Origin: Amanita rubescens
Taxonomy: Eukaryota > Basidiomycota > Agaricomycetes > Agaricales > Amanitaceae
Direction: 5' to 3'
Length of the DNA stretch: 64,000 nucleotides
Assembly: GCA_015039365.1 (NCBI GenBank)
Contig: WION01000050.1
Span: forward strand, 1 to 64,000
The position numbers were made by a program, and so were the translations under genes. The notes under the pieces are model-generated. The model was not told the origin of the DNA and did no database searches. It saw only the letters and a program-made list of their open reading frames with translations. Every line of letters starts with the position of its first letter. Within the stretch, counting starts at the first letter, position 1. Shown one piece after another: positions 1 through 12,026 of this stretch.

Positions 1-161
1 AGTCACTGGAACAGCGGACGCCAACGTCACGGAAGGTAATGCGGCCCTCCCGCTGCAGCGCCCACGATACTCACACCCGGATTAGACGACAAGCCTGGAT
101 CTGCGGTGGATGGTGTAGGAACGGTAGGGTTGGGTGATGTCCGTTGCTCTTCTTGCGACAT
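1..161 (-). CDS. 5' end of an unknown gene (partial, runs off the window)
   Basis: An ATG at 161 opens a 29-codon exon (75-161) beginning MSQEEQRTSPNP, rich in Ser, Pro and Thr, and ending in a GTGAGT donor. After a short intron (53-74, acceptor CTGCAG) the frame continues from 52 to the window edge as REGRITFRDVG. The Pro/Ser-rich start suggests a disordered N-terminus. No family can be named from about 46 residues. The gene lies downstream of the isomerase gene in the same orientation. Confidence 0.45.
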
Positions 162-466
162 TTTGTAGAGTCTGAGATGAGGATCTATGGACGCGATGCT
201 CGATGATGACTAGAAGAACGATAAAGAATGCCACTGAGACTCACGAAATGCTTTCAAGCTTTCCAACCGTTCTTATCTGCGCCTTACTAGCAGCGTCGCG
301 TCCTGTAGGTTTGGGAACAGACGGTGTCGGAAGGCAAGTAGATAACCGGCTACTAATAATAACATCGGCGGAGATTCAACCAAAGGTATATATTGTACAT
401 TCAATTCAATAAGACAAGGAAACGCATCTAGGGAACCGCGATACAAGTACAAAATACCTCTGTCAT

Positions 467-2450
<1,984 letters not shown>

Positions 2451-2676
2451 GGTTATCGGTTGTGGTTGGGTATGAAAGGGATGATGCGGGCTGACGGGTT
2501 GGCTCGCTGGCTGTTTGTGAGCAATGACGTGACGACTTTCCCGCCACCAAATTACGTCATCATGATAGCCGCGTGTTGCTCACACCCATCATAGTACTAC
2601 TAGACGCAAGTTACAACATCCAGGTATCGTCCCCTCGTAACTCGTCGTACATTCATTCCAGTATCCATTCAAAGAA

Positions 2677-3951
2677 TCACGACTGCTGGCAAATATTGGC
2701 CAAAACACAATCTCTCCAAGCAGCATACATCAAAACGACAAAGCTCTGTCCTTCCGGACTTCCAGTTGTCAATGGGGTAGAACTGAGCGAGTCGTATGGG
2801 TTCACAGCCGGCGTCACTACTCCAGTCGACGTCACATGCGGGTTACCCTGCGAGTCCGTCCCGCCCAACGTTTTCCTGACCTGATCAGCCCAAGAAACGT
2901 AATCCGAGACCTGTTGTTGCGATAGACCCGTGGGCTGCAGAACCGCCATACGATACGCAACATAGGCGAGCAGACTAGTGCCCGAAATCTCTCCAAAATC
3001 ATCCTGATTCCAGTAGTTGCTTAGCAATCCGTCTTGAGTGGGCGCTTGCATCGCCGCACCCAAGATTTCCTGGATGTATTGGCTGAGTTCAGCAACGGCC
3101 TGACCTTGCCAAACACCGTTTGATTGGGCGACCGGAGCTTTTATGACGGTCGCCAAGACGCGCGTCATTCCAGCGGCAGCCCACGCATTTCCGGTCGACC
3201 AAAGACCAGGGTCAGAGTCTTCGGGCCCCACGATGTGTGTCCATGCGCCGCCTATCTGAGCGTTGCTCTGTAGGATTTCTCGATACAACCCGCATTGATC
3301 GACCGCTGTTTGAAGGGTTCCCAAGTCATTCATCGCCGCAGCGTAGTACGCGATAAATGGAGGAACCATATAAATAAAATCAGACCTGAAAGAAAACACA
3401 CGGTTCATAAACCCTTCTTCAACGAGTAGTCGAAGAAGCACTCACCATAATTCGGCAGAGTCAGTTCGCGAGGAAATGGCACCGTTTGAATACTTTGGAG
3501 CATCGTTCAAGATGTATTGTAGCTCCCTCGCTGCAGCGTTTGCCATGGTCTGGTCCGTCTTTCCCAATAGGACGGCGCTGACGCCAAGACTCGCGGGGTC
3601 ACCAGCAGATCCATCTCCATTTGCCAGCACGTTCTGGGGTGCTCCGATCTGGATTTTGGTCGACGCGTACGCGAGGGATGGAGTGCCGCTTTGAGAAAGA
3701 GTCGGAAGTGGAAACGGCTGGTCACCGAATACAGAATTCGACGGATTGTACAGCTCAAGTAAAGCCTCGGACGCGGTACCAAATTCCCAGGAGTGGGACG
3801 GGAGACTCTGAGCCTGGTCGAGAACTTGGTTTATGTCGAAGCCGGGTGAGAATGGGATAGCGTTGTATTGCGCCTGAGACGGTAGAGCCACGACTCGAAG
3901 CGCTGTGCTGGCTACGATGGACAGCGCGCCGAATCTCGCTGAGGAGAACAT
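2677..3951 (-). CDS. Secreted six-hairpin glycosidase, GH105/GH88-like
   Basis: Predicted secreted (alpha/alpha)6-barrel hydrolase, 404 aa. Two exons (3446-3951 and 2677-3385) join in frame. The N-terminus MFSSARFGALSIVASTALRV is a signal peptide. The ATG at 3951 is preferred because the longer open frame upstream begins with GTG, not ATG. The C-terminal half has the segments AWTHIVGPEDSDPGLWSTGN and GTSLLAYVAYRMAVL followed by GSPEGQSFVVLMYAAWRDC. I know these from fungal proteins annotated as GH105 (unsaturated rhamnogalacturonyl hydrolase-like). In that family the role is removal of unsaturated sugars from pectin fragments. Substrate and activity here are inferred, and many basidiomycete homologues are uncharacterised. 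Confidence 0.78.
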
Positions 3952-5060
3952 CTTGGGCGAATTCGAAAGACTCACCACGCGTGTTGGAAGTTATCACTTT
4001 CTAATCATATCATTTTCGTGTAAATAACTTGGACTGAAAAAGGATTAGTGCTTATCGCACCTCGTGCAACGGAAACCACACTTGTCACACCATCAACTAC
4101 TAACGCACTGCTATTTTGATGGCCGACGAAATAAACAAGGATGCCCCCGAAAACCCAGTGATCATTCAACACAGGAAACGCCAGTGGCAGCCAAACATAC
4201 CAGAGAATATGTACCTAGAATACCCTACAACGGGCAGCAGACACAGCCATAAGATTCCGGACCGTTGAGCAATAATCGCTAGAATTCTCATCCTGACTCG
4301 TGCCGGAGCACGGCAGTTTCGAATCTTGCGACCTGGGTCGGATAGACAATCAAATGATGTGCAAGCACAACAGGGCGTATATCGCCTCCGATGCTGGTTT
4401 GATCTCTTTAAGATTCACGTCGTCACTCTCACCTTCAGGTTGGCCAGCGTCCACCAGCTTGTTGATCTTGCCACTGCTGACTACGAGTGACTACGGCACT
4501 ACTATCTCAAGATGTTCCGAAGAGTTGAGTGATCAGATCAAATGATCTCAAATCCTCAGTCTCACAAGCTCGTTGCTAGGTGTGCGAACCTGTGCGAACT
4601 CGTACACACGAAACATCACTGCGGAACGTTGAATGTTGCTACTGTTGAAGAACAGTGGATCCGAGGGTAGCTATAAGCTCCGGGAGGTGTTTGAGGTGGA
4701 CCTGCTACAGTCAGATCGTAGTACGTATTGCATTCTATTGCATTTCCCACCAAGGCCACCCTTCTGCCTGACAAGTACGATTGCGTTTGATCAGAAGCGC
4801 AGGGAAAATAATCATTGAACGAGCTAAGGTGACCAAAGAATATAGCCGTGACGTCAGCGCGATCTCGATGTCAAGTCCGTTTCCCTGAATAGATTGAATC
4901 TGTACTTGCGCCAGTACGGTATGCCTTTGCCACACCTCACTCACATCCAGAATCTCCTGTTGTCCCGAACTCGTATAAAGGGAAACTGCCCTTACAGCCG
5001 TCCCAGATAGGTATCTACTGAGCAAGACAACACAAGGGGGAAAATGGACTTTGACACCAC
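3952..5060. other. Intergenic, no gene recognised
   Basis: Short open frames only, none with recognisable protein sequence or consistent splice structure. The right part is presumably the 3' flank of the first small secreted protein gene. Confidence 0.5.
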
Positions 5061-5715
5061 TCAATCCAGCTCGTTCATGCTCTCGTATCCTCGTGCGTCC
5101 AGACGATTCCAGCTGCGCCCTTCCAAGTCCCTGGCCGCAGCGACAGTACATCAGTTTGGCATACATTAAGAAGGATAAAACGAACATACCGTTTACCAGG
5201 GGACCCACTTCCGTCACGTTCAGCCAAATATATGTAAGGTGCATCGCGAGCTTCAAGGGCAGATATACTTTCCAAGTCACTAAAAGTGCTTGAGCTTTTG
5301 CAAGAGGATGGAGCAGTAATGGTACCGTTTGTTGCTGACGGCGTTGTAAAGACCCCCAGCAAATTTCCCGTACCCTCCATTTTTCTGTATATACCCGTGC
5401 GCGAGCATCCCACCTTTTTTTGCGTAGCTTATTGCAGCATCCTTCTTTCCTGCGTGTTTCGCCGCTGTTTGCCTGGCATATCCCAAGGCCTTACTCCCGA
5501 AGCCACTAAGCACCGGTGGAACCCTAGGTTCCAACTCGATGATATCACGTTCACTGATACTTGACGTTCTAAATAAGAGTGCTGAGAGTTAGGGGAGAAT
5601 TAGGATGTAGTATACCGACGCAGACAGCTTACCCGACGGGAAGGCCAACCACAGGGTCCATCACCAGTGCGAGCTGCACGATGACAATGATTGCGGAAGG
5701 GTTGAGCTTTGCCAT
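5061..5715 (-). CDS. Small secreted peptide precursor, copy A
   Basis: Not a family I recognise. The 161-aa product is built from four exons: 5633-5715, 5326-5568, 5190-5279 and 5061-5130. All three introns are phase 2 and the exon lengths close in frame to a TGA at 5061. Residues 1-25 (MAKLNPSAIIVIVQLALVMD, then PVVGLP) form a signal peptide. Exon 2 encodes a Gly/Ala/Lys-rich basic stretch ending in NKR. Exon 3 encodes a 30-residue unit starting DLESISALEARD and ending GKR. Exon 4 encodes DLEGRSWNRLDARGY and ends NELD. Each dibasic KR spans an exon junction, so a Kex2-type protease would release peptides matching exons 3 and 4. Copies B and C lie downstream on the same strand. Expression and processing are inferred. 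Confidence 0.72.
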
Positions 5716-5780
5716 AAGGATTCGAAAAATTAAATGAGTGAAGCTTGGAGATCCTTTGGATAGTCGGGTGACGTAGTTGT

Positions 5781-5843
5781 TCAAGCGACCAGCACTTGAA
5801 AAAGGGCGATGTGATATCACGGCGATATTCCTCTTTTATATGT
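5781..5843 (-). promoter_or_regulatory. Copy A promoter: TATA box and conserved inverted repeat
   Basis: Read on the minus strand, a TATATAAAA-like box (about 5834-5843) is followed about 40 bp downstream by the imperfect inverted repeat at 5781-5799 (plus strand TCAAGCGACCAGCACTTGA). It lies about 65 bp before the ATG. The same arrangement precedes copies B and C. The repeat could be a protein-binding site or a 5'-UTR hairpin. Confidence 0.5.
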
Positions 5844-6539
5844 GTCCCGGGAAATATAGCGCGAGATATCGATCCTGGTGGCCGTTTTTTTGCCGTTTCG
5901 GCTTCGAGTATAAAAAGTGATAGGATCAAATTCTGCAGCGCGCCGCGAGTTGCCCGAACTCGGATAAACGACCAAGGAGTCGCTTCCCCATGTTTCCGAA
6001 ACGTGTTTCCGGTGGGCGAGAATGACCGCAGGCAGGATGGCAGAGAGGGCAGAATTTTGAGTAGAAAGGCAGAGACGGGAGAAGAGAAGCGGGTTAGCGA
6101 CAAGGCGATTGATGCGAGGGTGGTTACCGGTCGGGTGAGGCTCTGTTGCCAGGCGCGGCCGGCGCCGCGGCATCGGGTCAGAACTGCGCGACTGCCTCCC
6201 TAAGTACATTATTGCACGCAGTGTCACTGGCAATGTACTACCTTCAAATTATGCTAGTTCTGCCCCTCATGACTCTCGGCGTGCTACTTGAGTTCACCTA
6301 GTAACTCTATTGTATGTCCTGGCTGAGTCTAGCTCCATTCATTAAGCTTCCAATCGGTAACGTTGCTAGCAAGCCCCGTAATCCCGTTACTGTGATACCG
6401 TCACTAGGACTCGCACACGGAACCGCTTTCACAGCCACACGCCTGCGCCAGTAAACTTTAAACTTTTTGTTGAATTGCCTCTGGCAAGTCGGCTTTGGTA
6501 TAGGACATTGATTGTCTCGTCTTTCAAATCTATGCTATA

Positions 6540-6628
6540 GTCATCCTCATGAAATAAGGAGCTCGTACAACATTTCATTCACTGGCCTATAGGGCTTTGC
6601 CGAATCCCGAGCTATCATTTGCGCTGGT
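6540..6628. repeat. Duplicated flank, partner of 9375-9467
   Basis: The block starting GTCATCCTCATGAAATA and ending around GAGCTATCATTTGCGC is similar to a block with the same order of words downstream of copy C (GTCATTCTCATGAAATA ... GAGCTACAATGCGC). This shows that the duplicated unit extended well beyond the coding sequence. Confidence 0.5.
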
Positions 6629-6805
6629 CGTTGCGTCAGGGAGAATCGTCATCATTTGAACTATGGCGACCCAAGATAATAAGTTAATAACCCGGGTCTG
6701 TAGGTTTTCCCTTCGATATTGCTACCTCACGACGTTTTGCTTCAGTGGTTTCGAGCCATCTTACTCACCTTAGGGTCAGGAAAGTTAACGAGAGAGAGAC
6801 ACGGC

Positions 6806-6861
6806 GAAAAGTTCCCCGATACATATCTATTGATCAAGATAACGCAATCGGAGCATGTGAT
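6806..6861. repeat. Duplicated 3' flank, partner of 9691-9744
   Basis: The segment just past the stop of copy B shares the spaced words AGTTCC, CGA, ACATAT, TATTGA, GATAAC and GCATGTG with the segment past the stop of copy C. It is probably a shared 3' UTR left by segmental duplication. Confidence 0.45.
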
Positions 6862-6890
6862 ATTGGAAAAAAACATGACTTCGCCATTGC

Positions 6891-7498
6891 TCAATCCATA
6901 TCCGAATGCATCCAGCTACGCCCTTCCAAGCCACTTGACGCAGTGGTAATGCATCAGTTGGCATTCCTTCAAGCACGATAGAAGAAAAATACCGTTTATT
7001 AGGGGATCCACTTTCGCCACGTTCGGCCATTTCATTGCGCGCTCCCAGGACAGGAGTATTTTCCACGTCACTAAAGGTATTTGAGCTTATGCACGACAGG
7101 CTTTATCGACAATGATACCGTCTGACGTTGCCGTTCCATTCACTCCACGAACGCTTAAGAAAGTCCCTCTGTTGCGAATGCTTTTTTGCTTTGTGTTTCT
7201 TGTATTCTTTTGCGGCAAATCTGGCAACCGCTACTCCTGCCCTAACACCTTGGACCTCAGGAAGCGCTGCATCCAGGACAGCATTCACGATGACTGTCTC
7301 GGCAACAGCCTTGACAAGCCCATGATGTTTCTTGGACTCAGTGCTACTACCACGTTCATTGGTGCTTGGTACTCTGGCTTAGAGCGTTTAGGATGGGATA
7401 AATGCACTAACTTACTCGACAGGAAAGCCGGAGACGAAGGTTATCGCAAGTGCCAGTTGCACGATGACAATGAGCGAGACAGTGTTGAACTTTGCCAT
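6891..7498 (-). CDS. Small secreted peptide precursor, copy B
   Basis: Paralogue of copies A and C, 152 aa, exons 7416-7498, 7119-7373, 6993-7070 and 6891-6933. Lengths close in frame and the introns are again all phase 2. The signal peptide begins MAKFNTVSLIVIVQLALAIT. Exon 2 differs completely from copy A: it encodes an acidic/neutral start (NERGSSTES) and then a Lys-rich helix-like region (AKEYKKHKAKKHSQQ), ending RR at the junction. Exon 3 encodes DVENTPVLGAR and ends PNKR. Exon 4 is short: GLEGRSWMHSDMD. The hydrophobic leader, the RSW core and the basic residues at the exon junctions are conserved while the rest diverges. Confidence 0.7.
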
Positions 7499-7560
7499 CA
7501 GAGTATTGAGTGACGAAGCTCGAAAGAGCAATATTGAAAGTAGTCGGGAGGCGTAGTTTT

Positions 7561-7624
7561 TCAAGTGACCAGCACTTTGAAGGGAGGGCAAAAAGGTTGC
7601 ACGGCGATGATTAACTTTATATGT
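7561..7624 (-). promoter_or_regulatory. Copy B promoter: TATA box and conserved inverted repeat
   Basis: TCAAGTGACCAGCACTTTGA at 7561-7580 has arms TCAAGTG and CACTT(T)GA around ACCAG. A TATAAAG-like box (minus strand) lies about 35 bp upstream at 7614-7624. The order and spacing match copies A and C. Confidence 0.5.
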
Positions 7625-9374
7625 ACGTCCAATGATCCCCTTGATTCATACTAACGGAGATTCGCTGCCCGATTTCGACCGATTGGGGATAATCAAGAAA
7701 TCTAGTATGCGCTGGGAGACGCTGCGAGGTACCCGGATAGAACCCGGTAGATCCGAGGACGCCTCGTCGGCGAACAAATGGCGCCCTGGATGAAATCGTA
7801 GAGGAACCTGAGCAGAGCGTGCCTCCAGCTGCTGCGCCCAGCTGGGAATTTCTTTACCAAATAAACCATAACAACGACCACATCGCTACTGCGAGTGCCA
7901 CCATCGCACAGCCCGAATCTAGCGCCATGAAAGCAATGTGTGTGCAACGCCCAGATTCTTTATCTTTGAAAATGAGCTTATCTCTTCCAACAGCATTGAT
8001 AATTCTACTCCCACCTGAAATGTTTACTTTCACTCTACTAGTGCTAGAACAAACCAGTTTTACACATCTACGGTAGCCAGCGACCACAAGGTAGCTCTAT
8101 CTTTAACACCCAATCCTTTGTCGCTCACGCTGTATTTTCAAGACCACAGACGTTTCATTCATGGATAGGCCCAACGCCCTTCCACAAAGACATTGGAACG
8201 CGAGGATCCACTGGAGTCCTGGTACCTGTCCATGATGGTCCTCAACTCTGATTTGGATCGTAGGGATACTTGAATGAAAGTTTATGTACAGTTGTATGAG
8301 ACGATGGGAATGGTAAGTCCCTTTTCCTCTCCCGACCCTGTCGTGTCTCATGCATCAAAAGCCAGATTGTGGGAGCAGTCCACGTTGACCGATAGCAGGT
8401 CCGTTTATGCCGTTTGGGGAAGCGAAATCATTCTCGATGTACGTCCCCCATCTTCATCTCTTGACCTGCAACCTAACTCTACGTAGCTAATTCGAGCGTG
8501 AGGCAACCTGGAAAAGATCAAATATTCAAGGCCTAGTTCCGCTTCTGATTCAACAAATGGCGAGGTCGTTATTGATACCTTGTCAGTACGTTTTCGTCCC
8601 GAGACTGAATGATTCTGCTGATAAACATTATTAAATAGCGAAATGGCTCAAGCGAAACCGCATCGTGAAGACGTTGCCTTGTAATTTGGATCGTCCAGGC
8701 CCCGAATATTCGTCCCCTCGTATCCCCTCGTATCCCCTCGTATCAGGAGAATACTTCAGGTACGATGACCTACGTCACAACGACAGTGATTCTGATCGAA
8801 CGGTCTTCTATAGTTTACCAATGACCATCGATCAATACATCCATGTCAATATGTATGCATGTCGTCGTAACATAACGACTTCTTCCACCGTTGACAGGGC
8901 GGATCAAGCGGAACTCAAGGGAACTCACCAGCCTAAGGGTCTCCAGGGGTCTCCTCGTACGTTTCACTACCTATCTTTGAAACCTTACTGATACCCGATC
9001 GCCCCTTGACAGTTGACAGACCTAACATGATTGTGCCCTTCCAAGCTGTGCAGAGCTGTACTTTTTCACTCTATTAATAGAAGTAGCCAGTTGGGGCAGG
9101 CTGGGCATTGCGGAGACCAATGGAGGAAGTGGTATGGGAGCAGGTAGCGAGGCAGCGGGCGGGGGCAGCGGGCGGGGGTGGCCGTAAAGAGGATAGGTGG
9201 GATCTGATCATAACTGTATAAATCTCAGGGGGACAGGGAGAGTATGGGAAGGCTCATAGCAGCGGCTATCGTTGCAAACAGTCGGGCGTATGTCACGTAT
9301 AAGTAATGCCTGTGTAGCAGTAGGCATTTAAATTAATGTTTACGTCCTCGAAGTAGGCGGCGACGCCTACGAAT
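7625..9374. other. Intergenic, unresolved fragments
   Basis: Several open frames (for example 8274-8486 and 8665-8991, plus strand) are not attributable to a family, and I could not assemble them into a convincing spliced gene. They may be relics. A short direct repeat lies at 8713-8742 and GC-rich repeats at about 9154-9180. Confidence 0.4.
8713..8742. repeat. Three perfect 10-bp tandem repeats
   Basis: The unit TCCCCTCGTA occurs three times in a row, then a partial TC. It lies in otherwise unassigned sequence. Confidence 0.85.
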
Positions 9375-9467
9375 GTCATTCTCATGAAATAGGGAACTTG
9401 TGCTACGTTTTCGTTTTCTTAAGCGTTGGGCCGAAACCTCTACGAACCACGAGCTACAATGCGCCTG
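9375..9467. repeat. Duplicated flank, partner of 6540-6628
   Basis: Diverged second copy of the block described at 6540-6628, placed at an equivalent distance downstream of copy C. Confidence 0.5.
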
Positions 9468-9690
9468 TCCAATGTAATCCGCGCGTTATAGAGGACCGTA
9501 GCCGACCCAACGGCAACTTGATTCTGCATGTTACATCTTTCCTCTCCATTCACTGGATAACATGATCCGTGACATATGCGTTCCGGACCATGCCTCGTGG
9601 CTTTTCACAGTCCCCATCCGAACTCATTAACAAAATCCTACCTGCCTTAAGCGACGAAAGCTAAGCACGAAATCATAAGTCAACAGACTT

Positions 9691-9744
9691 GACAGTTCCT
9701 CCGAAACATATTTATTGAGCGGGATAACACGGTAGGTGCATGTG
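9691..9744. repeat. Duplicated 3' flank, partner of 6806-6861
   Basis: The partner segment lies immediately past the stop of copy C, with shared words ACATAT, TATTGAG, GATAAC and GCATGTG. Confidence 0.45.
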
Positions 9745-9783
9745 TTGTGCGTGAACAGGGGAGAGAGATGACTTCGTCATAAA

Positions 9784-10360
9784 TCAATCCAGTTCGTCCA
9801 TGTCCAAATATTCTCGCGCATCCAAATCGCTCCAGCTGCGCTCTTCCAAGTCTCTTGTGGCCACAACAATACATCAGTTGATATACTTAAGCAGAATAAA
9901 AACTGAATAATTACCGGCTACCGAGAGCTCCATCTCCGAACGTATATCCCAAGTCACTGAGGGTAATTTTTGAGTTTTTGTACAAGAGGACAGATCAACA
10001 GCGATAGATACCGTTTCAAATAATATTGCTGTTGACCCTGACCCTCAATTAGCTGGACCGCGGTGTCTCTAACGCCCTGCTCCACCGTCTGTCTACCGCC
10101 GTCGCGCCATGAGTTCCGCAAATAATTTGCGGCCTTTGGCAAATACTTTCTGGCCAATCCGAAGCCTTTGCTTAAGAAACTGAATCGTCCCCGAGGCTCC
10201 AACTCCATGTCACGTTCATTGATGTTCAGCGTTCTTAATTAAAATGCTTAGGATTGGAATATAAGATAACGACGCAGAAAACTCACTCGATGGGAAGGCC
10301 GGCGACAGAGTTTATCACCAGTGCGAGTACGATCAGTGTGGTAGCGTTGAACTTTGCCAT
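9784..10360 (-). CDS. Small secreted peptide precursor, copy C
   Basis: Third paralogue, 135 aa, exons 10287-10360, 10012-10233, 9915-9956 and 9784-9853, in frame with phase-2 introns throughout. The leader is MAKFNATTLIVLALVINSVA. Exon 2 starts with an INERDMELEPR stretch, related to the ISERDIIELEPR of copy A, then diverges and ends LKR. Exon 3 is only 14 residues (DLGYTFGDGALGSR). Exon 4 is 22 residues starting DLEERSWSDLDAREY and ending MDELD. It is very close to exon 4 of copy A in length and pattern. Exon 4 of A and C and the leader of all copies are the best conserved parts, as expected for a precursor with a functional C-terminal peptide. Confidence 0.72.
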
Positions 10361-10441
10361 GAGGATTTGAACTTAAGAACAATTAAAAAGTTGGATGATG
10401 AAGCTTGGAAAGGAATAGTAATCGGATGGGATAGTAGTTTC

Positions 10442-10497
10442 TCAAGTGACCAGCACTTGAGGAAGGGCAATGTCTTCCCAGCCAGCCGGTTTTATAT
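10442..10497 (-). promoter_or_regulatory. Copy C promoter: TATA box and perfect inverted repeat
   Basis: TCAAGTGACCAGCACTTGA at 10442-10460 is a perfect 7-bp inverted repeat around ACCAG. On the minus strand it lies about 30 bp downstream of ATATAAAA (10490-10497) and about 80 bp upstream of the ATG at 10360. Confidence 0.55.
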
Positions 10498-11600
10498 GTC
10501 AGTGAATCGTCGTATGTAATCTGGTCATATGGAGGTATGAAACGCCCTAGCCAGTCTTCGCTGTTTCATGCGTCCAATTTGAGTATAGTGCAATCGTCCC
10601 TATTGTCCACGATCAACCTTAAGCTTCCAGGCGGTGACTGGGGGCGATCTAAGGATAAAAATAAGTCCCAGGTCAACTTCCAGTCAAGGAAACAAGAACA
10701 AGCTAGATGAGACTGAGTCACTTCGTGCAATGAAAGAACCTCATTGAAGTTGCCTTCGGGACTAGTACAGGCTTAGAACGCCAGATTATATGCCACTCAC
10801 GAAGTGCTATCAGCAAGCGGCTGCTATTCTAGAGAATGAACTCAGCGGGCGGTGCGGGGCCATCAATAATATTTCATTTGCTTGACGTGTGACATTTGAC
10901 TGCTGTGTTCTATATCATCCCAATCCAGGGCGCCGAGATGGTGTACATGTCATGGTTTCCCGGTTGCCATAGTATTGGACTTGACTGTGGAAATAAGAGC
11001 TGAGGCTGGCAGGTCCTGGGAAAAGAAAGATGGGCACTGGTGAGCGCCTGAACACCCGCAAGAGTGAAGCTCGAAGATCAAAGCACGACTTACAGTTAAA
11101 CTGTGAACGATTGGACAATAGATGCATCTCGGATGTTCTGGCTCCCCAAAGTTACGATCAATGTACCATAATACTTGGCAATGACTCTTTATCAGAAAAA
11201 CTGCCAACATCGTGGACGACCCAGCCTGAGCCTGAGCTCTCTAATCCGCTTTGCTAAATGTCAGTACAGTCTTATCACGGAGTAGGTCGTCGAAATGGAT
11301 GCTTATTGCAATTGGAAGAGGGGGTCATTATGGACAACATGTCGCTCAGAGATGATTGATTTGGGTGTGATCAATCGGCTCTTCTCGGATATTGCCACCT
11401 AAACTGCCATGCTCCATACATACAATCGGGAACTGAACGGACTTACTCGTATTGTAGAGCCATCAGAAATAAGGTTCGCAACTCCAATGCCTGCATCATT
11501 GTACCAAACCCGAGCTTCACGCTCTAGCAATCGGAAAGGGCAACGGATGCTCAGTGCGACATTTATGCGTCATCATGAGTGCAGTGATCACGAACGCTGA
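10498..11600. other. Intergenic, possible 3' exons of the unknown gene at 11.6-12.0 kb
   Basis: Short minus-strand open stretches at 11400-11600 could be later exons of the neighbouring unknown gene, but splice choices are ambiguous. Nothing else was recognised. Confidence 0.3.
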
Positions 11601-11607
11601 CCTTTCA

Positions 11608-12026
11608 TTAACTGATCCAGAATGTCGCACTCGACGCGTTCGTGGCCCGAGGTCCGAGCTGCTTTGATGCCAAGAGGCGTACACAACCATTGTCATCCTG
11701 GGGCACCGGATCGTAGTCTACCGCAAGGGGTTCATCATCACACCTAAACTGTCGTTTAAAGTGATTAAGTATCCATAAAGGGATGCAAGGAACCACCCAC
11801 GCGAGTCCAAAATATCCAAAATGCCACTGCCGATGATCAAAAGCCAAAATGTGCGTCAACTCGGTCATTCCAGTAATTACAATATCGTTCTCAATGAGCG
11901 TCCTATCAAGAAATGCTGAGCGTCATCAGTAACCACCCCACCACACTATAAGACGCACCTAATTATCTCGTGCGACATGTTTGCCAAAACCTCATTCTTG
12001 TTCGTGGTTGTCAACTCGGGCCCCAT
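11608..12026 (-). CDS. Unknown protein with one hydrophobic segment (possibly partial)
   Basis: I do not recognise this gene. An ATG at 12026 opens MGPELTTTNKNEVLANMSHE, spliced through a GTGCGT...ATAG intron (about 11896-11962) into RTLIENDIVITGMTELTHIL. After that comes an aromatic hydrophobic stretch, HFGYFGLAWVVPCIPLWIL, which could be a membrane segment, and a polar C-terminus to a stop at 11608. The NMSHE string resembles the H-box of histidine kinases, but no other kinase motif follows, so I treat it as chance. The true 3' end may lie in further exons. Confidence 0.4.

Noticed and set aside
5061..10360. Precursor triplet as basidiomycete mating pheromones
   Set aside because: No C-terminal CaaX prenylation motif, and a classical signal peptide is present. 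Fungal a-type pheromones lack this.
11960..12026. NMSHEI string resembling a histidine-kinase H-box
   Set aside because: No N, G1, F or G2 boxes or receiver domain nearby. The following sequence is unrelated and the phospho-acceptor context (RTPL) is absent.
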